Below, piece by piece: positions 58,472 through 64,000 of a DNA stretch of 64,000 nucleotides. The first letter of the stretch is position 1. Each line of letters opens with the position of its first letter. The stretch is from Actinomycetospora straminea (lineage in GTDB: Bacteria > Actinomycetota > Actinomycetes > Mycobacteriales > Pseudonocardiaceae): positions 1-64,000 of the forward strand of contig NZ_JAQZAN010000028.1 of the NCBI RefSeq assembly GCF_028737255.1. The letters are read 5' to 3'. The position numbers were made by a program, and so were the translations under genes. The notes below the pieces were generated by a model. It was not told the origin of the DNA and made no database searches. It was given only the letters and a program-made list of their open reading frames with translations.

Positions 58472-59383
58472 ATGGCCGTCGTGCTCGTGCTGCTCGCCAC
58501 CATCGCGAACGCGACGGCCCTGGTCCTGCAGCGCAAGGCCGCGCAGGACAGCGCCCGGTCCCGGGGCATCAGCGCCGGCACCCTGCGCGACATGGTCCAG
58601 CGCCCCGCGTGGCTGGTCGGCACCGCGATCTTCGCGGTCGCGGTCGCGTTGCAGGCCACGGCGCTGAGCATCGGGTCGATCGCGCTGGTGCAGCCGGTGC
58701 TGGTCATGGAGCTGCCGTTCACCCTGCTGCTGGGCTGGCTCGTGCTCGGCGGGGCGCTGCGACGCCGGGAGTGGATCGCCGTCGCGATCATGTCGATCGG
58801 GCTCGTCGTCCTGCTCGTCACGCTCCAGCCCAGCGGCGGCGACGCCCTGGGCGCGGGGACGCTCGTCTGGATCCTCGGCACGCTCGTGACGCTCGGGCTG
58901 CTCGGGCTGACGAGCTCGATCGCCAAGCGCTCGCGGCCGGTGGGACGGGCCGCCTGGTACGGGATCGCGGCGGGCATCGGGTCCGGGTTCGTGGCCGTCA
59001 TCGTCAAGGCGATGTCCGAGGCGCTCATCCGTGACGGCGGCGTCGGCGTCCTGACGACCTGGCAGAGCTACCTGCTGATCCCCGTCGCGCCGGCGGCGTT
59101 CCTGGTCCTCCAGCACGCGCTGCGGGCCGGGCGGCTGCTGGCGTCGCAGCCGGGCCTCATCCTCGGCAACCCGCTGCTCTCGTCGATCTGGGGCATCGGC
59201 CTGCTGGGCGAGGAGATCAACGGCGGCGCGGCGCTCCTGGGCGGGCTGGCCGGCGCCGCGCTCATGGTCGTCGGGGTGTTCCTGCTGTCGCGCTCGCCGC
59301 TGCTCGCGGCGCAGGAGGGCGGCCCGCGGGACACCTCGGGCTCCGCACGCAACGCCACCGGTGCGCGGCGTCGACCCCTCTGA
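58472..59383 (+). CDS. DMT superfamily transporter (EamA-like)
   Basis: The 303-residue protein has about ten hydrophobic helices in two halves, beginning VVLVLLATIANATALVLQRKAA. GSIALVQPVLVMELPFTLLLGWLVLGG in the first half and GLILGNPLLSSIWGIGLLGEEINGG in the second resemble drug/metabolite exporters, NIPA-like or EamA-like. The substrate is unknown. The ATG at 58472 follows a purine-rich stretch. A strong terminator of the convergent gene lies 140 bases past its stop. Confidence 0.82.
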   Translation: MAVVLVLLATIANATALVLQRKAAQDSARSRGISAGTLRDMVQRPAWLVGTAIFAVAVALQATALSIGSIALVQPVLVMELPFTLLLGWLVLGGALRRREWIAVAIMSIGLVVLLVTLQPSGGDALGAGTLVWILGTLVTLGLLGLTSSIAKRSRPVGRAAWYGIAAGIGSGFVAVIVKAMSEALIRDGGVGVLTTWQSYLLIPVAPAAFLVLQHALRAGRLLASQPGLILGNPLLSSIWGIGLLGEEINGGAALLGGLAGAALMVVGVFLLSRSPLLAAQEGGPRDTSGSARNATGARRRPL

Positions 59384-59520
59384 CGGGTCCCGAAACCCGC
59401 CATCTGTCACCCGTCAGGGTGATCTGCGCCGGATGTCGCAACCTTCAGGGCCACCGAGCCGTCAATCAGTGTGCGAGGCACTCGACACCGGCCGCTGGGG
59501 AGCGGGTGGGTGTCGGGCAG

Positions 59521-59555
59521 GTCCGGGACGCCGACTCGGGGTCGGCGTCCCGGAC
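59521..59555. terminator. Perfect 15-bp stem-loop downstream of the FmdB/Ruc-like gene
   Basis: GTCCGGGACGCCGAC and GTCGGCGTCCCGGAC form a perfect 15-bp stem with a 5-base loop, 26 bases beyond the stop of the minus-strand gene at 59581. It probably ends that transcript and may also serve the DMT transporter gene from the other side. Confidence 0.85.
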
Positions 59556-59580
59556 CACCCCTCCACCCTCGTGCCGAGCG

Positions 59581-59931
59581 TCAGGCGGACTTGGCCGCGC
59601 TCGGCGACGTCGTGGACGTGCTCGAGGAACCCGCGTCCGACGAGCTCTTGCCGGCCGAGTCACCCGAGCTCGTCGACGCACCCGAGGACGCGTCGGCCGT
59701 CGACTTCTCCGACGACGTCTCCGACGACGAGGACTTCTCCGACGAGCCGGACCCCGCGCGGGCGTCGTTGCGGTAGAAACCGCTGCCCTTGAACACGATC
59801 CCCACCGACGAGAACACCTTGCGCAGCCGGCCACCACACACCGGGCACTCGGTCAGCGACGGGTCGGAGAACGCCTGCACCTGCTCGAAGCGGTGGTCGC
59901 AGGCGGTGCAGGCGTAGGGATAGGTCGGCAC
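59581..59931 (-). CDS. FmdB-type zinc-ribbon protein with Ser-rich tail (Ruc/Rv0991c-like)
   Basis: The 116-residue protein starts MPTYPYACTACDHRFE. It has a zinc ribbon of Cys8, Cys11, Cys29 and Cys32, then VGIVFKGSGFYRND and a 65-residue tail made mainly of Ser with Thr, Ala, Asp and Lys. M. tuberculosis Rv0991c has the same layout and neighbours and is a redox-regulated chaperone that prevents aggregation when its cysteines oxidise. A perfect CIRCE element lies upstream, so HrcA-controlled heat-shock induction is expected. The GTG at 59931 is preferred over 59937 because AGGAG is at the right distance and homologues start MPTY. Confidence 0.85.
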   Translation of the reverse strand: MPTYPYACTACDHRFEQVQAFSDPSLTECPVCGGRLRKVFSSVGIVFKGSGFYRNDARAGSGSSEKSSSSETSSEKSTADASSGASTSSGDSAGKSSSDAGSSSTSTTSPSAAKSA

Positions 59932-59993
59932 GTGCACTCCTGGGTGTCGTCCGCCCCCGCGACGGGGGTCGTGATGTCCGCGCGCAGTGTAGA

Positions 59994-60018
59994 TGGCACT
60001 CGCGCCATGAGAGTGCCA
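59994..60018 (-). promoter_or_regulatory. CIRCE operator (HrcA site)
   Basis: TGGCACTC and GAGTGCCA form perfect 8-base arms separated by exactly 9 bases, the geometry and core (GCACTC-N9-GAGTGC) of CIRCE. It lies 62 bases before the start of the Ruc-like chaperone gene. HrcA binding should repress that gene until heat or protein-folding stress. Confidence 0.9.
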
Positions 60019-60094
60019 ACGCCGACAGCGTCACGGCTGTTCCGCCCGGCGGGGCTCGTCGCACGAGGCGAGGTGGCGGCTTTCCTGGCGTTCA

Positions 60095-60121
60095 GTGTCA
60101 GCGTGGCCGCCAGGCTGGCAA
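60095..60121. repeat. 27-bp dyad element, copy 3 (end of the cyclo-ligase gene)
   Basis: GTGTCAGCGTGG, spacer CCG and CCAGGCTGGCAA form an imperfect inverted repeat overlapping the last codons and stop of the 5-FTHF cyclo-ligase gene. Its reverse strand shares an identical 24-base run with the copy at 29252-29278. It is also about 75 bases upstream of the CIRCE element. Confidence 0.65.
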
Positions 60122-60712
60122 CCAGGTCACCCCGGACGACGGGCGCCAGACGGCGTGGACGGGCACGTCGTGGGGCTCGGCGGGCAGGTCCTCGGCGAGC
60201 AGCCCGTCGTCGGCCACGAGCGCCACGAGCCGCGTGTCCGGGCCGGCGTGGGGGAGGGTGCGGTCGTAGTGCCCGCCGCCGCGACCCAGGCGCACGCCGC
60301 GGCCGTCGACGGCCAGGGCCGGGACGACGACGAGCCCCGCCTCGGCGACGGCGTCGGGGCCCCGCCGGGGGCCGGTCGGCTCGAGCAGGCCGTGCGGGCC
60401 GGGTCCGAGCGACTCGGCGCCGGTGAACTCCGCCCAGTCCAGCGGCGCCGCGCCGACCGTCACGGGCAGCAGGACCCGGCGTCCGAGTGCGCGGGCCGCG
60501 TCGAGCACGGGCAGCCCGCCCTCGGGCGTCGCGCCCGGCTCCCCGCCGACGGCGACGAAGAGGCAGACGGGGTCCGCGACGCCCTCGACCACCGCCGGCA
60601 GCCCCGCGGCGAGCCGGGCGGCGTCGGCGCGGCGCTGCTCGCCCGTCCGCGCCCGGCGGGCCGCCAGCAGCTCGCGGCGCAGCTCGGCCTTCGTGCGTGA
60701 GGGGCGGGTCAC
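60098..60712 (-). CDS. 5-formyltetrahydrofolate cyclo-ligase
   Basis: The 204-residue protein has the MTHFS fold markers: TKAELRRELLAARR at the start, VCLFVAVGGEPGATPEGG, then GLVVVPALAVDGRGVRLGRGGGHYDRTL with the Gly-rich ATP/folate loop. It converts 5-formyl-THF with ATP to 5,10-methenyl-THF, rescuing stored folate. The GTG at 60712 overlaps the stop of the uridylyltransferase gene by 4 bases; Mycobacterium has the counterpart as Rv0992c beside galU. The last residues (LPAWRPR) are encoded within the dyad repeat element. Confidence 0.92.
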   Translation of the reverse strand: MTRPSRTKAELRRELLAARRARTGEQRRADAARLAAGLPAVVEGVADPVCLFVAVGGEPGATPEGGLPVLDAARALGRRVLLPVTVGAAPLDWAEFTGAESLGPGPHGLLEPTGPRRGPDAVAEAGLVVVPALAVDGRGVRLGRGGGHYDRTLPHAGPDTRLVALVADDGLLAEDLPAEPHDVPVHAVWRPSSGVTWLPAWRPR

Positions 60713-62088
60713 CCGCGCAGCGTCTCGCCGTCGTCCACGTGCCGCGGGCCCTCGACCGTCACGTCGCCCTCGACGGTGACGTCCGCCCCGAAGGTGACGT
60801 CGCCCTCCACGGTCAGCGCGGTGGCGCGCGCCAGCGACGGCGCGCCGCCGGCGAAGCGGCGCTCGAAGTCGCCGAGCAGCTTGAACTCCCCGCCGAGCTT
60901 CACCACGGGCGCTCTGTCGAAACCGCCCGACCACGTCGGCACCATGCGCCCGTCCTCGGTCAGGTCGTAGAGGTCGGAGCGGGCGACGAGCAGGTCGTCG
61001 GTGGTCTTGACCGGCGCGAACCGGGTCCGCGGCACCTCCAGCGCCCGCGCGCCCTCGACCGACCCGATCGCCGCGCCCATCGCCGTCTCGAGCTGCAGCA
61101 CCGGCGTCGAGGACGTGTCGGTGGGGTCGACGGTTTTCCTGTTGACGATCAGTGGCAGGTACGGCGCCGCGGGGTCGGCCTCCTGCAGGGCGCGCAGGTG
61201 CTCGAGGTCGAACCACAGGTTGTTGGTGTTGAAGTAGCCGAAGCGCTCGATGTCCTGGAAGGAGTCGTCGCCCTCGGGGACCTGGGCGGTCTCGCGCAGC
61301 ACCAGCGACCCCCCGCGAGCAGGGTGGGAGGCGAGGTGCCCGCCCTTGCGGTCCATCGGCGTCCGGCGCGCCACCTCGAGCGCGAAGGGCACCTCCTCGG
61401 CGGCCATCCACGCGGCGATCCGCACGTCCGGGATCGCGCCGAGGTTGTCCGAGTTCGACACGAAGCACCAGCGCACCCCGGCCGCGAGCAGCGCCTCGAG
61501 CGCGCCCGACGCGGCCAGCGCCGTGTACAGGTCGCCGTGGCCCGGCGGGCACCACTCCAGGCGCGGGTCGGCGGGCCACGACACGGGGCGCCAGTCGTCG
61601 GCGCGCAGCTTCGGTTCGGCGCCCTGCAGGAAGTCCAGGGGCAGCTCGTCGTCCTCCAGGCCGGGGTGGCGGCGCAGCGCCGCGAGCGAGGGCTCGCGGG
61701 TGCCCTCGGAGTCCATGAGCAGCAGCGGCAGCCGCGCGCCGTGGGTCTCGCGCAGCGCGAGCGTCTGGCGCGCGACGGCGTCGAGGAAGCTCGTGCCGGG
61801 CTTGATCTCCAGCAGCGACTTCGGCTCGTCGAGCCCCATGCTCGTCCCCAGGCCGCCGTTGAGCTTGATCACCGCGAGGCGGTCGAGCGCGTCCCGGGCC
61901 GCGGCGTCGTCGGGCTCGGGCAGGCCGTCGAGGGTCGGCAGGTCGTCCACGGGCGCGAGCTCGTCGCCCGGCATCACCGCGCTCTCGGGCTTGGCGAGCT
62001 GCTCGAGGCGGCGGCGGAAGGCCTCGACCTCGGCGGGGTGGGCGTCCCGCGCGGTGAGGGCGGCCAGGGCGTCGTCGACGTAGGACAT
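60709..62088 (-). CDS. UTP--glucose-1-phosphate uridylyltransferase (UDPGP/eukaryotic type)
   Basis: The protein of about 459 residues has the nucleotidyl-transferase signature VIKLNGGLGTSMGLDEPKSLLEI, LLLMDSEGTREPSL, FVSNSDNLGAIPD and GYFNTNNLWFDLEHL, and a C-terminal beta-helix (VEGDVTFGADVTVEGDVTVEGP). This is the large UGPase class found in eukaryotes and some actinobacteria rather than bacterial GalU. It makes UDP-glucose for envelope sugars and glycogen. The ATG at 62088 is used; ATG 62097 is an alternative. It is divergent from the moeA/glp-like gene. Confidence 0.88.
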   Translation of the reverse strand: MSYVDDALAALTARDAHPAEVEAFRRRLEQLAKPESAVMPGDELAPVDDLPTLDGLPEPDDAAARDALDRLAVIKLNGGLGTSMGLDEPKSLLEIKPGTSFLDAVARQTLALRETHGARLPLLLMDSEGTREPSLAALRRHPGLEDDELPLDFLQGAEPKLRADDWRPVSWPADPRLEWCPPGHGDLYTALAASGALEALLAAGVRWCFVSNSDNLGAIPDVRIAAWMAAEEVPFALEVARRTPMDRKGGHLASHPARGGSLVLRETAQVPEGDDSFQDIERFGYFNTNNLWFDLEHLRALQEADPAAPYLPLIVNRKTVDPTDTSSTPVLQLETAMGAAIGSVEGARALEVPRTRFAPVKTTDDLLVARSDLYDLTEDGRMVPTWSGGFDRAPVVKLGGEFKLLGDFERRFAGGAPSLARATALTVEGDVTFGADVTVEGDVTVEGPRHVDDGETLRG

Positions 62089-62200
62089 GCCCGCCATCTT
62101 CCCGGTGACCCGCCGCGCCCGAACCCCGGTGTCGGGCGCGTCGGAACCCCCGGCGGCACGCCCGGCGTAGGACGATGGCGGCCATGCGGAGGCTCGAGCG

Positions 62201-63454
62201 GTGAGGACGGTCGAGGCCCAGCTGCGCCGCGTGCTCGACGCCGCGGTCCGGCCGGCCCCGATCCGGGTGGACATCTCGTCGGCCCAGGGACTGCTCTGCG
62301 CCGAGGAGGTCGTCGCCGACCGGGCCCTGCCGGGCTTCGACCAGGCCGCCGTCGACGGGTTCGCCGTGCGCAGCGTCGACGTGCGCGCCGCGGCCGAGGA
62401 GCCCGTCGAGCTGCCCGTCGTCGGCGAGGTCGCCGTCGGCTCCCGCCAGGCCCACCGGCTGCAGCCCGGCCAGGCCGTGCGCGTGGCCACCGGTGCGCCG
62501 CTGCCGACCCTCGCCGACGCCGTCGCCCCCTACGACCACACCGACGCCGCCGACGACCCCAGCCACCGCGGCACCGGCCACCGCGCCCGCCTCACCGTCA
62601 AGGCGCCCGTGCCGTCGGCCGGCTGGGTGCGCCGGGTCGGCGAGGACGTGGCACCGGGCGACGTCGCCGTGCGCCGCGGGGCCGCGGTGGGCCCGGCCCA
62701 GGTGGGACTGCTGGCCGCGGTCGGGCGCACGAAGGTGCTCGTGCACCCGCGGCCGCGGGTCTCGGTGCTCGCGGTCGGCGACGAGCTCGTCGACCTCGAC
62801 CGCACGCCCGGCACCGGCCAGGTGGTCGACGTCAACTCCTACGCGCTGGCCGCGGCGGCCGCCGACGCCGGCGCCGAGGTCACGCGCCTGGGCATCGCGT
62901 CGACCGACCCGGTGGCGCTGCGCGAGGCCGTGGAGTCGGCGGTGGCGCGCTCGGAGGTCGTCGTCGTCGCGGGCGGCGTCGGCGGGCGGCTCGGCGAGGA
63001 CGTCCAGGACACGCTGTCCGAGCTCGGGCCCGTCGACGTCTCGCGCGTCGCCATGCACCCCGGCTCCGTGCAGGGCTTCGGGCGCCTGGGCGCCGAGGAG
63101 GTCCCGACGTTCCTGCTGCCCGCGAACCCGGTGTCGGCGCTCGTGGTGTTCGAGGTGCTCGTGCGCCCGCTGATACGCCTCGCCCTCGGCAAGCAGGAGC
63201 TGCACCGCCGCGAGGTCACCGCCGCCCTGCTCTCCCCGGTCTCCTCGCCGCCCGGGCGACGCAGCTACGTCCGCGGGCGGCTCCTGCGCGACCGCGCGAG
63301 CGGGGAGTACCTGGCCCAGCCGCTGGGCAGCTCCGGCTCGCACCTGCTCTCGTCGCTCGCCGAGGCCAACGCGCTCATCGTCGTCGACGAGGACACCACC
63401 GAGCTCGGCATGGACGCCCCGGTGCGGGTGTCGTTCCTCGCGCCGCGCAGCTGA
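62201..63454 (+). CDS. MoeA-like protein with degenerate motifs, probable Glp (gephyrin-like divisome factor)
   Basis: The 417-residue protein has all MoeA domains: DQAAVDGFAVRS (molybdopterin entry), GAPLPTLADAVAPYDHT, SVLAVGDELVD and the C-terminal barrel. The active-site loop reads AGGVGGRLGEDVQD instead of GGxSxGxxD, and LPANPVSA replaces LPGNPVSA, so molybdotransferase activity is doubtful. In Corynebacterium a MoeA homologue at this locus, Glp, binds FtsZ and a membrane receptor to steer division; the mycobacterial counterpart is Rv0994. The GTG at 62201 follows GGAGG. A GNAT gene follows, as in mycobacteria. True MoeA activity is the alternative. Confidence 0.82.
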   Translation: MRTVEAQLRRVLDAAVRPAPIRVDISSAQGLLCAEEVVADRALPGFDQAAVDGFAVRSVDVRAAAEEPVELPVVGEVAVGSRQAHRLQPGQAVRVATGAPLPTLADAVAPYDHTDAADDPSHRGTGHRARLTVKAPVPSAGWVRRVGEDVAPGDVAVRRGAAVGPAQVGLLAAVGRTKVLVHPRPRVSVLAVGDELVDLDRTPGTGQVVDVNSYALAAAAADAGAEVTRLGIASTDPVALREAVESAVARSEVVVVAGGVGGRLGEDVQDTLSELGPVDVSRVAMHPGSVQGFGRLGAEEVPTFLLPANPVSALVVFEVLVRPLIRLALGKQELHRREVTAALLSPVSSPPGRRSYVRGRLLRDRASGEYLAQPLGSSGSHLLSSLAEANALIVVDEDTTELGMDAPVRVSFLAPRS

Positions 63455-63459
63455 CGCGC

Positions 63460-64000
63460 GTGTCCCGATCTCCCTGGGGCGGTGCCCGGCCGACCGGCCG
63501 CCACCCGGGGTGGCCCGCGCGCACCCGCGCGCTGCGCGTGCCGGCGGGGGTCGTCGAGCTGCGCCCGGTCCGGCTGCGCGACGGCGCGGCGTGGTCGCGC
63601 ACGCGGTTGCGCGACGAGGAGCACCTCGCGCCCTGGGAACCGACCCTGCCCGGGCCGTGGGCCGACCGGAACGCGCTCGCCGAGTGGCCGGGGCGCTGGG
63701 CCGCGCTGCGCTCGATGGGCCGCGCGGGGCAGGCGCTGCCGTTCACGCTGCTCGTCGACGGGGAGTTCGCCGGGCAGGTCGTCATCGGCAACGTCGTGCG
63801 GGAGCCGCTGCTCTCGGCCTACGTCGGCTACTGGGTCGGTGCGCACGTCGCCGGCGGTGGGGCGGCGACCGCGGCGGTGGCCCTGGCCGTCGACCACTGC
63901 TTCAGCCGCGTCGGCCTGCACCGGGTCGAGGCGACCGTGCGCCCCGAGAACGCGCGCAGCCTGCGGGTGCTCGCCAAGCTCGGGTTCCGCGAGGAGGGGC
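63460..64000 (+). CDS. RimJ/RimL-type GNAT N-acetyltransferase (partial)
   Basis: The frame starts at GTG 63460, 5 bases after the moeA/glp stop, and runs off the right edge after about 180 residues. It contains VVELRPVRLRDGAAWSRTRLRDEEHLAPWEPT, FTLLVDGEFAGQVVIGNV, YVGYWVGAHVAGGGAATAAVALAVDHCFSRVGLHRVEATVRPENARSLRVLAKLGF. The last block is the acetyl-CoA and substrate signature of RimJ/RimL enzymes that acetylate protein N-termini. The position after moeA1 copies mycobacterial Rv0994-Rv0995. Confidence 0.85.
   Translation, partial: MSRSPWGGARPTGRHPGWPARTRALRVPAGVVELRPVRLRDGAAWSRTRLRDEEHLAPWEPTLPGPWADRNALAEWPGRWAALRSMGRAGQALPFTLLVDGEFAGQVVIGNVVREPLLSAYVGYWVGAHVAGGGAATAAVALAVDHCFSRVGLHRVEATVRPENARSLRVLAKLGFREEG

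Noticed and set aside
59384-59520. Short hairpins (TCACCC-GTCA-GGGTGA at 59407 and others) considered as a riboswitch
   Set aside because: The region lies between two convergent gene ends rather than in a leader, and no conserved riboswitch core is recognisable.

Overview
The window is a chromosomal segment of a very GC-rich actinobacterium. GTG starts are common, third codon positions are nearly all G or C, and many genes overlap by 1-4 bases. Several products point to a mycothiol-using organism: three maleylpyruvate-isomerase/mycothiol-transferase-fold proteins and an Rv2466c-like protein. The right end (51-64 kb) resembles the Mycobacterium tuberculosis Rv0981-Rv0995 neighbourhood: mprA, mprB, pepD, moaB2, a serine-rich FmdB protein, 5-FTHF cyclo-ligase, UTP-glucose-1-phosphate uridylyltransferase, moeA1/glp, rimJ. 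A Pseudonocardiaceae-type host (Pseudonocardia or Actinomycetospora-like) is my best guess. No phage, insertion sequence or CRISPR array was seen.

Layout. 0-7.4 kb: a mycothiol-fold protein, a Na/Ca-exchanger-like carrier, an FAD disulfide oxidoreductase lacking its C-terminal histidine, a kelch protein, a glycosyltransferase and a secreted M28 peptidase. 7.5-11.6 kb: dihydroxyacetone kinase dhaKL with a DhaM-HPr-complete Enzyme I fusion. 11.6-16.1 kb: a Ser/Thr kinase with an extracellular propeller, a Baeyer-Villiger monooxygenase and a frameshifted hydrolase. 16.3-21.6 kb: six overlapping genes (UbiA prenyltransferase, geranylgeranyl-reductase-like flavoprotein, type III polyketide synthase, ICMT-type methyltransferase, FAD monooxygenase, family 5 uracil-DNA glycosylase), probably making a prenylated, methylated phenolic or quinone lipid. 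21.6-33.8 kb: mixed housekeeping genes, tRNA-Arg(CCU), a SigG-like sigma factor, a sirtuin, thiolase/SDR genes and an NYN-OST-HTH protein.

33.8-45.4 kb is the most coherent accessory system: an apparently complete nicotinate catabolic cluster. A three-subunit molybdenum hydroxylase (FAD, Mo and 2Fe-2S subunits) with a membrane-anchored CoxG would make 6-hydroxynicotinate. NicC would give 2,5-dihydroxypyridine, NicX N-formylmaleamate, NicD maleamate, NicF maleate and NicE fumarate. An MFS carrier and a MarR regulator complete it. An identical 24-bp element lies before nicX and nicC, and a diverged copy lies before marR, which fits one shared regulon.

45.4-51 kb: a DinB-like protein, a WYL regulator, a small secreted cysteine protein in a lower-GC patch, a GH43-like gene with an in-frame stop, and an L,D-transpeptidase. 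51-64 kb: the envelope-stress and division neighbourhood, in which mprA and mprB are separated and on opposite strands, a perfect CIRCE operator lies before the FmdB/Ruc-like chaperone, and a SAF-domain gene is split by an amber codon. A 23-27 bp dyad element recurs at three distant sites (29.25, 37.46 and 60.1 kb).
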